Origin: a virus
Reading direction: 5' to 3' (one strand)
Length of the DNA stretch: 64,000 nt
Virus record (IMG/VR): IMGVR_UViG_3300037042_006844
Span: 1-64,000 of that record
Of this stretch, positions 50,901-59,650 are shown piece by piece; position 1 is the first letter of the stretch; the number at the start of each line of letters is the position of its first letter. The notes under the pieces are model-generated. The model searched no databases. It was not told where the DNA came from and was given only the letters and a program-made list of their open reading frames with translations. The position numbers were made by a program, and so were the translations under genes.

Positions 50901-52469
50901 ACGGTTACGCTCCTCGGCGTATGAAGCACTAATGACCAGATTTGCGGTGTCCGCTCTCAAAGCAATTGCCGCTTTTTGTGAGTTCTTTTTGTTGAACTCG
51001 GATATTTTGTTCTTGGCGATTTTCGTTCGCAACTCAGCAGAACTATACACGACGAAGTTCTCAAAGCTGTTGTAGTCGATCAAAAGATCATTGATTTTTT
51101 GCTTGAGGCTTGCCTTTGCGGAAGTTAAAGTATCAACAGAGTGCTCTCCGTATTTATCGTTTGTAGGGTTTGCCGCGTCAACCGAAACGCTGAAATTCAC
51201 TCCGTTCAGATAAATTTTACGGCTTACTGGCTCAACAAACAAATTCGTTTTGAAATAGACTGGGGCAATCGAAATATTGCTGATCCAGCATGTTGTTCGC
51301 ACATCATATTCCAAAGGAAGCGGCTGATCCAATTTTATCTGAACATTGACTCTACCATCAGTCGGGTTCAAATAGTTTGTGTGGGTCAAAATCTTGACCA
51401 ACATACCGCCATCAAAATTCAACGCATTTTTGTAATAACCGAAATATCTGTTGGCATACCCGTCCAACATTGATGTCGTTTGAACAGCCAACCAATCTGT
51501 GTAAATGATTTTGACAAACAAATCCAGAATGGTTTGAAGCTGGACGGAATTGATGCTGGTTTTCTGCAAAATGCGATCCTGCGACACTTTCGTAACAATG
51601 GTTTTGAATGCGAGCAGAATATCACTTTCACTAAATTCTGTTGAATTGTATGTGTAAGTGAAGTTTTTAAGTTGGTCATCGATACCAGTAAACTTGACCG
51701 ATTGTTGAATCATTTGATCATCGGCTTTGGACAAATTTTGAATTTTGTCATAGCCAACGTAAGTATCAATGATAAACTGTTGCAATTGGGCTTCAGATTT
51801 CAATCCCAGACTTTGGGCGATTTGTATGTAATTGTAGTTTGGCGCATTGGCAACGAACGTCTGCGAAATAGGATTGCTATCAATAATCCGATCCACCATC
51901 GAAGAAATTTGCAGAAACAAATATTTTTTGTCTGCGAACGCACTGGCTTTTGTTGCGTCTAAAGCTGCGACTGGCGATAAGGTGGGGTTGAACGCAAACG
52001 ATAACCGAATTTCAGTTCGACTTGGACTGATTTCTTTGATCACCAAACGGTTTTTATTGTTACCAGCGACATTCCTAATAAAATTGTAAAGAATGTAATA
52101 CAGCCCAGGTGCAATTTGGGTTTGTTTTAAGACATTTTGAGTGTTCAACAAAAGTTCGTTATTGAACTTCGAAAAGTTTGTGAACGGTTTGGCAAAATTG
52201 TAGTATGACATCGTATTATTGATGTCAACATATGAGCCTTGTATCACAGAATATGACACAGTTGGAACAATGCGATTGAAAAATATACCCTCTTGTGAGC
52301 TATTGTAAAGAGAAAACTCGATCAGATCGTTGTCGGATGTTCCAAAAAATTGCTCTTTATTTACAAATTTTTGTTCATAAAGTGTTTGCAAATTTACAGG
52401 AAGGTATGAACCACTAGCTATGCCAGTAGTCAACGTCGTCTCATCAATTGATAGGTAACTGTATGGCAT
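47982..52469 (-). CDS. Giant baseplate/tail structural protein, 1495 aa
   Basis: One of the longest proteins here. Residues 1-750 are mixed, with a long helical stretch near 440-590 (SAELRTKIAKNKISEFNKKN, EERNRLEQDQIALLNSFDEY). About residues 770-1010 resemble a LamG/concanavalin-type sandwich (DYHLTSSRNINEVFTGFNTF, SFKGNIDKVKVMIAPLADED). The C-terminal 300 residues are Ser/Tyr/Asn-rich beta segments ending in a domain with many SGS motifs. I recall large proteins of this type in the baseplate cluster of marine T4-like phages, but no function is assigned. It starts 5 nt after the 157-aa gene. Confidence 0.7.
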   Translation of the reverse strand: MPYSYLSIDETTLTTGIASGSYLPVNLQTLYEQKFVNKEQFFGTSDNDLIEFSLYNSSQEGIFFNRIVPTVSYSVIQGSYVDINNTMSYYNFAKPFTNFSKFNNELLLNTQNVLKQTQIAPGLYYILYNFIRNVAGNNKNRLVIKEISPSRTEIRLSFAFNPTLSPVAALDATKASAFADKKYLFLQISSMVDRIIDSNPISQTFVANAPNYNYIQIAQSLGLKSEAQLQQFIIDTYVGYDKIQNLSKADDQMIQQSVKFTGIDDQLKNFTYTYNSTEFSESDILLAFKTIVTKVSQDRILQKTSINSVQLQTILDLFVKIIYTDWLAVQTTSMLDGYANRYFGYYKNALNFDGGMLVKILTHTNYLNPTDGRVNVQIKLDQPLPLEYDVRTTCWISNISIAPVYFKTNLFVEPVSRKIYLNGVNFSVSVDAANPTNDKYGEHSVDTLTSAKASLKQKINDLLIDYNSFENFVVYSSAELRTKIAKNKISEFNKKNSQKAAIALRADTANLVISASYAEERNRLEQDQIALLNSFDEYESYLFFYTSSLDEKVLDGIEYDKNNVDSLINQLPAYIQEDGDYTDYLKFTSMVGHFFDNILVYVKKFPKTYPLGASEASDYPKNFLDELLNSFSWNTDNFKLQNSDVTQYLFDQTQYSGSLSSSYFDYGKRLLNRFANNLPYIYKTKGTANSLELITSLFGIPTGLVQLREYGSTDVTVNRINYFDFDSIVYLAKFDSDKYVTFNHTGSEYKYESQPQYTITASVAGDYHLTSSRNINEVFTGFNTFETAFRFASTNYFADDQIPIVTKMRNDHVDWRVYIKKTRQTESGILIFDFHPLESNFTSSLKTKELPFLNGNLFTFMVSRDVADGYEYDALPVVENLSSIHSFIRSGHNYYNITASFTASSAEKYVPKSYKLAVNQYEGSLNNFHDSATKVITYSQNQYFSSGSFYIGNYESDVSFKGNIDKVKVMIAPLADEDFNEHSYNIDSISSPDKALIYDNLLYLWSFDTPVDLWSHTSSVDYVWVPNQNVRYHVIGSPNANAFRAYNFTGESIVQSYPECTPAVVSNFPYQFERLVMKQAINANNFGPNYKNNVKINKIDEFATSNLVPYDYSTKTNDIVGSDSNVIGYYISPFTYLENSIENFIGKEGVTDVIGDPKYLTSQNYPALQQRLADFAATNEKYIYPQEFYTTYRFYIDFSVFDYISKVVPNRAALKRGLLIEPSVLERKKFNYKDITYNVGGFSTASFGFDNAAHLSGSYTTGSAMNVAIGSITGIDTDHNTYNYSRFEIPDTIDDRDFIFARYGKNVFVNQNGFNVRNTYNVSDNDYYQFADNNGKIVGFTASFDRVESIGSGSITGSSGFTNRYYGNMNSGYSPRHLSKLVMPGSRYSYQAVSASNYSIKSGVKLSAKSKVTFYTYIKGKNDSTTTINRSGVTNGSEPVITIPGFLSLNVSSSNFPIYGTTTGSIDSPNSLFVAVPLTASMENSASLNMYIMNL

Positions 52470-52473
52470 ATTG

Positions 52474-52947
52474 TTATGTTAATGGTAGGAACGGAAAATC
52501 ATCGCTAAAATCAGATGGCACATTTCCTTGTCCCAAACTGATCCTCAAATTGATAATTTCGGTTTTCATCGCAGCAATGACTTGCTTATCGTCATTGTTT
52601 TCATATTTCTCAACCAAATTGTTGACCGTTTCGTTGAGAATACGGTTTTCTGCCAATTGCACATTGTATTGTTGCAGCAGAGTAGCCATATCTTGAGTTT
52701 GTTGCTGTTGAGGATTTTGCAGTTCACTAAACTCAACACTATTCGTGTCAAGAATTTTGTTGGTGTTGTATTCCAACGTTTTGAGCAGAATATTGCTGTA
52801 ATAATACTTCCCATCGGAAGTTTTATCGTTGTTGAAAATAAGTTGGAAGTTTCCGAACGGATCAATATTGTTCGAAAACACACCTGTATCTCTAAAGGTT
52901 TGTAGGTCACTGAGACCAACCCCATACTCTACAACTATGTCAGCCAT
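52474..52947 (-). CDS. Small tail-cluster protein with coiled coil, 157 aa
   Basis: Residues 1-75 are a small mixed domain (LSDLQTFRDTGVFSNNIDPF). Residues 78-140 form a Gln/Asn/Glu-rich coiled coil (QLAENRILNETVNNLVEKYE). The end DDFPFLPLT is hydrophobic. It is fitted between two large structural genes with gaps of 1 and 4 nt, so it is translated as part of the baseplate operon. It may be an adaptor or chaperone; I recognise no family. Confidence 0.65.
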   Translation of the reverse strand: MADIVVEYGVGLSDLQTFRDTGVFSNNIDPFGNFQLIFNNDKTSDGKYYYSNILLKTLEYNTNKILDTNSVEFSELQNPQQQQTQDMATLLQQYNVQLAENRILNETVNNLVEKYENNDDKQVIAAMKTEIINLRISLGQGNVPSDFSDDFPFLPLT

Positions 52948-52948
52948 A

Positions 52949-54814
52949 TTATCTTATAATTTTGAACACCTTGGCAGTATCGACAATATCGACCGTGCCA
53001 TCTGGATACTCTGCCTTTATAAATATCTTGAAATACCGTTCTTGAGGCAATCCAGTGGTATCAAACTTAAAATAATTTCCCTTGGTGGGGTCGCAGCTTA
53101 GTTTAGAGTATTCGTCAAAATCAATCAAAACCTCCTCGGACTCCGCATCTTTGATCATAAAATACGATGAGCTAGGCAAATATTTTGGAGTAATCATCGA
53201 AGGCTGTTGATATGCCTTTTGGAAGTTTTTAAGCGGGTATCGATCTCTAGCAAATACGAACACTTTTGGCAAACTGCCAGCTTTGTATGTGCCTTTGAGT
53301 TGCTGCAAGGTGATTAAATTCTCAGTGGAACCCGTCACTGGAGACAAGCTGCCAGTGTTAAGAACCGAATCGTCCCATGCCACATCCATATATGGCGAAT
53401 AAATAGTGTTGGTTTCTTTACTGAAAAATTGCAACAAACCATTAGTTTTACCCACAGGCGGCACAGAGGTTTCCAGTGATGTTGCCAGAATAATTCCGTT
53501 GTTTGGAACACATCCACACAACCATGCTCTCACAATACGAGTTACGTCCATTGTGATATCGCCCTGTTGCCCCAAAGTATAGGATTGACTACAAACCAGC
53601 CCAGACCCACTCAATGCGGGAAAAGCCGATGAACTACAAATCCAATGAGGCTTATCAGTATATGAAGCCGGAACGATGTAATACCATGTCCCTCCACCAT
53701 TTTGAAAACTTGCGGTTCCATACGAAGCGGTTCTCAAATAATCAACTTGTTGGTAACTGCTGGTCATAGGAGTGACCCATTGACCACTACCAGAGTAATT
53801 TCGAAAATCCCAACTTGCTCCCATTGTAGTGCCACCATCTGCCCATCTTCCATCGCCGTTATACCAACTTTGGCTAATCGGATATGCGTAGATGGTATAG
53901 TCCAGCGGCAGATTGCGCTGACCACAAGCCGTCATGTTCAAACTGAATTTGATGTTGGAGCTTGATAATTGATTTTTTGCGATGGACTGACTGACGTTAG
54001 TCAAATCAAATTGAACCATTGTTCTGGAAAAATCGGGCTTCAATAAAAACTGCGCCGTGTCAGGTGGTGTAACTGACCCAGAATATTCTCCCTTGAAATA
54101 ACCCTCAAAATTTGTCAAATCGATATAATAATAACGACTCGAAGTTACAGTGCTAACATATCCAGAAAAATTTGTTCCGTAAACACTACCAGAAAAGGTG
54201 CCGTTTTCTACACACAATGGACCCGTTCCAGTGCAACTAGTTCCGACAACAACACCGTTGAAATTGTGAAAACTGCCACTACCGACCAAAGAACTGGTAA
54301 GCGGCGTGACAGTATATGCCGATCCATTAACAACTAAGCTGTCAAACGTGCTTCCGATATTCAAAGCACCATTGAAACTACCCGTGGTCAACAATCCATC
54401 AACATAGGTGTTTGACGCAAACGAATAGCTGCCACTGAACGAGCCAGAAGCAACTGCGGCAGTTCCAGAAAAATACAAAGCGGTTTTTGGATCGGTGGTG
54501 ACATTGGATATGCGCCCAGTGAACGCTGCAATGGCAATTATGTTGTCAACAATCGAATTGGCAATCGGAAAGCTGCGCCAGGCACTGCCAGAGTAAACGT
54601 AGATGTAGCTTTCATCGTAAGCCAGCCATCCTTCATTGCCGTATGAATTACTGTTTTGAGGTGGTGTGTGCCAAAGAGGATTTGTATACACCAGTTTATT
54701 GCCGTTGTTGGATGCGTAAACTTCAAGAATCTCGTCAATTCCGAAATTTTTGGTTCGATACGCCGCTGAATTATTTAGGTAGGTATCTTGAGATGGATAG
54801 ATGAAAGTATGCAT
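52949..54814 (-). CDS. Tail structural protein with DNRLRE-like and YDESY-module domains, 621 aa
   Basis: I start at the ATG at 54814 (MHTFIYPSQDTYLNNSAAYR), which follows the gp6 stop by 1 nt; the longer frame would enter gp6. The start matches a DNRLRE-like adhesion domain (PSQDTYLNN, later YPISQSWYNGDGRWADGG and DITMDVTRIVRAWL). Residues 54-86 hold one copy of the YGnEGWLAYDESYIYVY module shared with the gp15-like protein. Residues 95-230 contain glycine/serine beta repeats. A surface-exposed tail or fibre-attachment role is likely, but the exact homologue is not known to me. Confidence 0.7.
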   Translation of the reverse strand: MHTFIYPSQDTYLNNSAAYRTKNFGIDEILEVYASNNGNKLVYTNPLWHTPPQNSNSYGNEGWLAYDESYIYVYSGSAWRSFPIANSIVDNIIAIAAFTGRISNVTTDPKTALYFSGTAAVASGSFSGSYSFASNTYVDGLLTTGSFNGALNIGSTFDSLVVNGSAYTVTPLTSSLVGSGSFHNFNGVVVGTSCTGTGPLCVENGTFSGSVYGTNFSGYVSTVTSSRYYYIDLTNFEGYFKGEYSGSVTPPDTAQFLLKPDFSRTMVQFDLTNVSQSIAKNQLSSSNIKFSLNMTACGQRNLPLDYTIYAYPISQSWYNGDGRWADGGTTMGASWDFRNYSGSGQWVTPMTSSYQQVDYLRTASYGTASFQNGGGTWYYIVPASYTDKPHWICSSSAFPALSGSGLVCSQSYTLGQQGDITMDVTRIVRAWLCGCVPNNGIILATSLETSVPPVGKTNGLLQFFSKETNTIYSPYMDVAWDDSVLNTGSLSPVTGSTENLITLQQLKGTYKAGSLPKVFVFARDRYPLKNFQKAYQQPSMITPKYLPSSSYFMIKDAESEEVLIDFDEYSKLSCDPTKGNYFKFDTTGLPQERYFKIFIKAEYPDGTVDIVDTAKVFKIIR

Positions 54815-54815
54815 A

Positions 54816-56807
54816 TTATACCACGAGTCCTTTAATATCAGTCGTTGGGAATTTGACCTCAAAAATCGATGGGTCTTTCGATGGATACACAATGTTGTTT
54901 TGTGTGGCTATATCGATGTTATAAGCAATCGGGGAATAATCACCATCGTCAATGGTCAAATTCTTCACAGTAATATTAATTACCGATTGAACTCCTTCAT
55001 TTTTCATGATTTCGAACATCAACTGGCTAAGATTAATTGGTTGGTTGAAGCCCCAACTATCAATTGCGAAAAATTCTTGAACTGAAGCAATACATGTGTT
55101 GAGCACATCGCGCTTATTGAAACCAGCGAACACAGTGATTTGGAAATCAATACCAATGTTGATGATATATCCGTCGATCACGTTGAATTTATCAGTCAAA
55201 ATTTTGTATTGGCTCAGATAGTTTTTAAGGTTCAACAACGTAGCTGCGTTGATCTGAGACAAATGTTTGTTGATATCATAACCAAGCAAATACAAATTGT
55301 TGGTGAACGGATTGTTGCTTTCCAAAAACTTTCGACGGTCCAAAGGATTGAGCGGATTCAAATTGAGGGTCTCATTTTGTGCTGCCGAACCACTAATAAC
55401 GCCACTAATCAATCCAGTATATGATACTTGGCGTGTAGAATTTGACTGAACAAATGCTTTTGCAACGCTGCCAAACTGAGGACTCATCGAATAAACTCGC
55501 AGCAAAATATCTTCTTCTGTGATGATACGGTTTTGCGATGAAAAATTGGCAATGGCGTTTTGGCGGATTTCATCGTCCGTTTCTGGTCCGGCACCTCCTG
55601 TTGCAGCGATTGGGTTGTTGACCCGCAAACTGTTTTTAATGTTGTTTAACAGAGTAATCTGGCTGTCAGTTAGACCACTGGTGTCATTGAGATAATCAAC
55701 GGCTCCAATCGTGGTAATTTCGCCAGAATTGATGTTGGACACAAGACCACCACCCACAATGTAGTTAATCGTCAACACCGTGTTGGATGGTGATACTCCG
55801 TAGCTGTTGCTCTTCAAAACGTTGGTTCCATCCAAACTAATGTTCAGATTTCCAAGGTTCGACATTCCCACACCCACGTTTGTTGGGTTAGGAACAATCA
55901 CGGTGTTGTCAAAGTTTTCTATATTGGCACCAAACTGCAAATAGGTGTTGTTGTTTTCATCTATAAACGTTGTGAAACGTTTCTCCGTTCGCAGATATTT
56001 AAGCAGTTTTGGAGTTTCAGATTGATATTTGGACAGCGTTTGGTTGTTCAACGGAACATTGTCAACGGCGAGGGGCAGCGTTTCTTGCGCCAAATAATTG
56101 ACCTCGTAGTAGTTGTTATTGTTGCTGTCAACAACGCTAACAATTTTCAAAATGTTGGATGAGTCCAGTTTTATTTGCAAAAATGGCGTTGCGGCACCCA
56201 CACTAATTTGGGTCGATGCCAACCGCCCCGAAAATGCTTTAGTGGTTTTTTTGATCAAATAAAACTGAGGTGCTCCCGTTTCATCACGACTATAAACGCT
56301 AATTTCCCGTGGTGAAAATGCCGTGTTTTGGCTAAAATCTACGCTGTCATCAATCAAAAACGGCACGTTGGAAACACTATTGAATGACGTATATGGTTTC
56401 AGAATCAAACAATAGTTTTCATCTGGAACATACTCACCGTCCATTGTCCCCACCCGCTTCGATGGAAGCAATTGAAACAATTCCAGATTTGTTGTGGCTG
56501 CCGATGCTACTTTTGGTTTGTATCCAAGGTATGCCGCTTGGTTGATTATGTTTCTGCGGTCAGTGGCGAACTGAATGAAACTTTCTTTGAATTGTTGATC
56601 GGTATAATATGAAAGAATATCACCAACATATGCGGCTTGCTCGATGAAGATTTGCCCTGGAGAACTTTCACTAAAATCCCTATAATTTTGAGGATAGTAT
56701 TGTTTAGTGAAGTCGATCAGTTGTTGCTTCAAAGACGCAAAATCACGGCTGACGTATATAACGTCTTTTGTGTTCGCCCGGAACGTCTTATTAGTTATTT
56801 GTGCCAT
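54816..56807 (-). CDS. gp6: Baseplate wedge protein (gp6-like)
   Basis: The 663-aa protein matches T4 gp6, the wedge subunit that forms the core ring of the baseplate. Diagnostic is the N-terminal 110 residues (YVSRDFASLKQQLIDFTKQY, SSPGQIFIEQAAYVGDILSY, NIINQAAYLGYKP), followed by a later ATGGAGPETDDEIRQNA and RIITEEDILLRVYSMSPQFG. These are shared with the J-type wedge family. The ATG overlaps the gp25 stop by one base (TAATG), so translation is coupled. Confidence 0.92.
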   Translation of the reverse strand: MAQITNKTFRANTKDVIYVSRDFASLKQQLIDFTKQYYPQNYRDFSESSPGQIFIEQAAYVGDILSYYTDQQFKESFIQFATDRRNIINQAAYLGYKPKVASAATTNLELFQLLPSKRVGTMDGEYVPDENYCLILKPYTSFNSVSNVPFLIDDSVDFSQNTAFSPREISVYSRDETGAPQFYLIKKTTKAFSGRLASTQISVGAATPFLQIKLDSSNILKIVSVVDSNNNNYYEVNYLAQETLPLAVDNVPLNNQTLSKYQSETPKLLKYLRTEKRFTTFIDENNNTYLQFGANIENFDNTVIVPNPTNVGVGMSNLGNLNISLDGTNVLKSNSYGVSPSNTVLTINYIVGGGLVSNINSGEITTIGAVDYLNDTSGLTDSQITLLNNIKNSLRVNNPIAATGGAGPETDDEIRQNAIANFSSQNRIITEEDILLRVYSMSPQFGSVAKAFVQSNSTRQVSYTGLISGVISGSAAQNETLNLNPLNPLDRRKFLESNNPFTNNLYLLGYDINKHLSQINAATLLNLKNYLSQYKILTDKFNVIDGYIINIGIDFQITVFAGFNKRDVLNTCIASVQEFFAIDSWGFNQPINLSQLMFEIMKNEGVQSVINITVKNLTIDDGDYSPIAYNIDIATQNNIVYPSKDPSIFEVKFPTTDIKGLVV

Positions 56808-57208
56808 TAAATTCTGTTGGTCGTGACTTCGACATTGGTTGTAGCCGTCGTCTTGTTATACGTAAATACCACACTTATAAATATCTTGTTCTTATCAGTA
56901 TTCTCAGGTTGGTTTGTCGCTATTTTAACTTTTACGTCATTAATAAGAACTCCTGCTAAAAATCGGTCAATATCTCGCTGAACGCAATCGACAATGATAC
57001 TTTTGTTCACTTCCAGATCAGTTTGCTGAAACAATAATCTATACAAACTTGACCCAAATTCGTTGTTAAAACGCCTTTCGCCTGGCTGGGTGAGCAAAAG
57101 ATTCCGAATATTGTCGGCTACTTGGTCAACAGTAGCCGTATTGGTCGCAAAGTATCCCTCCTTGCCCAATTGAATCGGTAAACTCAGTCCAAGTGCTTGT
57201 GTAGCCAT
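56807..57208 (-). CDS. gp25: Baseplate wedge protein (gp25-like)
   Basis: The 133-aa protein is of the gp25/GPW family, wedge components at the sheath-baseplate joint that start sheath polymerisation. The hallmark is VDQVADNIRNLLLTQPGERR followed by NNEFGSSLYRLLFQQ. The later RDIDRFLAGVLINDVKVKI is also typical. Its position directly before gp6 is conserved in contractile phages. Confidence 0.92.
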   Translation of the reverse strand: MATQALGLSLPIQLGKEGYFATNTATVDQVADNIRNLLLTQPGERRFNNEFGSSLYRLLFQQTDLEVNKSIIVDCVQRDIDRFLAGVLINDVKVKIATNQPENTDKNKIFISVVFTYNKTTATTNVEVTTNRI

Positions 57209-57211
57209 ATG

Positions 57212-57697
57212 TTAGGGTCTCTTTTTGTCGGCAACTTTTTTATCTATTGCCTTCATGAGCGAACGAAAATCGCGATTTATTACTGCGGCGACATTTTTTA
57301 CTGGCTCAGGAGCGGTTTCTGGAACAACCACGGGCATCGCAGTTTCGTTGATCAGTTCACTGGTGCTGCTACCACCAAAACCACCCATCATACTCGCCAT
57401 GCTGCCTTCTTGGGGAATGCCACCAGTGGTTTCATTCAAAATCGCATTCAATGCTGGGTTGTTGGTATAATTCACCCTCTTTTTTGGTCTTTGTGGAACA
57501 GACGGCAATTCTTCCGTTTCGACGGTTTCGTCCGAATCGGTTTCGTCCGAATCGGACGATGTCGGACGATTGGAGGGTCGATGTGCTTTTCCAGAAAAAA
57601 CCTCTGATAAATAACTGCGCACCTCTTGTCTCATGATGGGCTGCATTTCGGCTCTCACCATTTTAGCGATAATCTTTCTTAGTTGTTCGGCATTCAT
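57212..57697 (-). CDS. Unknown helical protein of the baseplate cluster, 161 aa
   Basis: The protein begins with a helix (AEQLRKIIAKMVRAEMQPIM), has an acidic Ser/Asp stretch with a short duplicated unit (SDSDETDSDETVETEE), then NPALNAILNETTGGIPQ and a Gly/Met part (MASMMGGFGGS). It ends in a basic helix (RDFRSLMKAIDKKVADKK). The same order of parts is familiar from unnamed proteins next to gene 25 in T4-like marine phages (recalled). Function unknown; probably a baseplate assembly factor (inference). Confidence 0.65.
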   Translation of the reverse strand: MNAEQLRKIIAKMVRAEMQPIMRQEVRSYLSEVFSGKAHRPSNRPTSSDSDETDSDETVETEELPSVPQRPKKRVNYTNNPALNAILNETTGGIPQEGSMASMMGGFGGSSTSELINETAMPVVVPETAPEPVKNVAAVINRDFRSLMKAIDKKVADKKRP

Positions 57698-57767
57698 AGT
57701 ATCTCTATTATATATAATTATTGGCGTTTGGCAGAATTCTTCAATTTTAATATAGTGGTTCTGGGTT

Positions 57768-59645
57768 TTACCAAGTTGGATGGTCTGGCCAATAGTCAGC
57801 GGGGTCTGGCGGGCGGAGATTTTTCCGGTCTTCCTGTATTTGTTTTCTCGCTTCTTTTTTCGATTTCAATTTCACTTTTTTAACGCGGGGCGTATTTGCT
57901 GGCTTTGGAACTTTTGGCTTTGGCATATCTTTTTTGACCGATGCCAATTTTGCAGCTGCCCCACCAAGAACGGCACCTCCTGCTGCACCAATCAATGCTC
58001 CTTTTCCTCCTCCGGCCAAAGCACCAATTCCAGCACCCAAACCACCACCCACCAATCCACCCGTTGCTACTTTTGCCAATGTGCTCGGCGAAGAAATTCC
58101 AGCATTTGGATTGAGAGAACTGACCGAATCGATATTTCCACCCGCCAGTTTAGTTATAGCGGCATCTGCGTTGCTAAAATTAGCCGGTGGAGCTATACTT
58201 GGCAAATTTGGAAAATTCGGTTTTGGAATATATGGAGTGACACTTTTCAGTTTATCTACAGCCGCCAGTTGCTCCGTCGAGCCAATATCTCCCGTGATTG
58301 GATCAACAATTTTGGTATTTCCAGCAATGGTTTCGGGCTTGAATTTATCTGGGCTCCAATTATCACCCAATCCATCCTTAACAAACGCAGGGGTCTCAAT
58401 TTTTGGAACTTCAGGGATAGCCTTTTTGAGAGCAGAGTCCGTTTGTAACTTCGAGACAACATCGCTTCCAGACGCTTTTATTGAACTCGTAGCAGAAGAT
58501 ACCGTGCTCGAAACCGAATCTACTGTGCCAGAAATACTGGTTCCCGCCGCATCTTGAACAGTAGATATTGAAGAATTTACTGCACTGGTAGTGGTAGTAA
58601 CACTATCTTGCCCTGGAGTTGTGAATACGGTTTGACCAGCACCGTTTGGTAATGCTGCCAATTGATCCTGTGTCATTCTCGATCTAGGATCACTTGATGA
58701 AAAAGCGGTTCGAATGGTCGAGCCTCCACCCGATACAGTATTAGTTTCAGTGACGGTGGCAGTGGTTTCCACAGTCGATTTTGAAACAACGTCCGATCCC
58801 GCCGCTTTCAGTTTATCGAGCGGATCTAACGGCTTATCGAGCGGATCTAACGGTTTCAAAAAATCTTTTGAGTCCAATTTAACATTTGGGTCAAGACTTT
58901 TCGCAGCTTGTGACGGAAGTTTTATATTTGGATTATCCACCGTAGGCGGTCTGTTCAAAGTTCCAAAAATAGTTTGTGTTGGTGGCCCTGGTAATGCTGG
59001 ACCCGGGTCTGGTAAAAAACATGTGGGAATTTTGGTTTTATCCAACTTTCCACTTTTTACGTCGTCCTCAACACTCTGCCGAAGGCTTTTTAACTCAGAA
59101 ACGAGTTCGACTTCATATTTGTCTGCACCATCAACGTTGCCTTGAAGCAAAAGTCTTTCATATGCAGCCACATTGTCTACGAGGGTGGGTAAATAATTGA
59201 GCGATTTGGATTTTGACAATGCGAGTAAGCATCCCCAATGATTGGCATATACCCGGTTGAATATTGGACGGGCATTGATATTAACAATGATATTCTGTTT
59301 GTTAGTATTCGGTCCAGCATACCCAACCATCGCGGGCGGCAGATTATTTTGATCAGGAACATCTGGCAACAATTTTTGAGCATTGAGAAATTTATACAAT
59401 GCTTTATAACTCCATCCACCGGTGGTATGGCCGATTGAATAGCCATCGTTCCCATGACGAACGCCATCAGTCCCGATTCGACCTTGTTCATAAAATGCAG
59501 ATTTCTCCATTTCGGCGAACAGAGTGACAGGTTCCTCAAACGCATATATAATCATTGCATTGCCATCAAGTTGACGACCCGATGACCAATTATTACCAGA
59601 TGCTGGTTGCAAGAATCCCAAAATATCTACTAAATTGTCTGCCAT
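57768..59645 (-). CDS. Baseplate hub-cluster protein with glycine-zipper segment, 625 aa
   Basis: Residues 1-190 form a folded N-terminal domain (MIIYAFEEPVTLFAEMEKSA, GNDGYSIGHTTGGWSYKALY). Residues 200-540 are low-complexity Ser/Thr/Pro with a short duplicated KPLDPLD unit. Residues about 545-580 are a glycine zipper (GGLVGGGLGAGIGALAGGGK, then AAGGAVLGGAAA), which could insert into or cross a membrane. The C-terminus is basic then acidic (KKVKLKSKKEARKQ, PPDPADYWPDHP). It lies between the hub protein and gp25. Hub component, tape-measure-like or injected protein are all possible; none is proven. Confidence 0.6.
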   Translation of the reverse strand: MADNLVDILGFLQPASGNNWSSGRQLDGNAMIIYAFEEPVTLFAEMEKSAFYEQGRIGTDGVRHGNDGYSIGHTTGGWSYKALYKFLNAQKLLPDVPDQNNLPPAMVGYAGPNTNKQNIIVNINARPIFNRVYANHWGCLLALSKSKSLNYLPTLVDNVAAYERLLLQGNVDGADKYEVELVSELKSLRQSVEDDVKSGKLDKTKIPTCFLPDPGPALPGPPTQTIFGTLNRPPTVDNPNIKLPSQAAKSLDPNVKLDSKDFLKPLDPLDKPLDPLDKLKAAGSDVVSKSTVETTATVTETNTVSGGGSTIRTAFSSSDPRSRMTQDQLAALPNGAGQTVFTTPGQDSVTTTTSAVNSSISTVQDAAGTSISGTVDSVSSTVSSATSSIKASGSDVVSKLQTDSALKKAIPEVPKIETPAFVKDGLGDNWSPDKFKPETIAGNTKIVDPITGDIGSTEQLAAVDKLKSVTPYIPKPNFPNLPSIAPPANFSNADAAITKLAGGNIDSVSSLNPNAGISSPSTLAKVATGGLVGGGLGAGIGALAGGGKGALIGAAGGAVLGGAAAKLASVKKDMPKPKVPKPANTPRVKKVKLKSKKEARKQIQEDRKNLRPPDPADYWPDHPTW

Positions 59646-59650
59646 AATAT

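Noticed and set aside
57780-58557. Two overlapping plus-strand open frames of over 200 codons
   Set aside because: They lie opposite the low-complexity part of the 625-aa hub-cluster gene and give Cys/Trp/Phe- or Ala/Pro-rich strings without domains.
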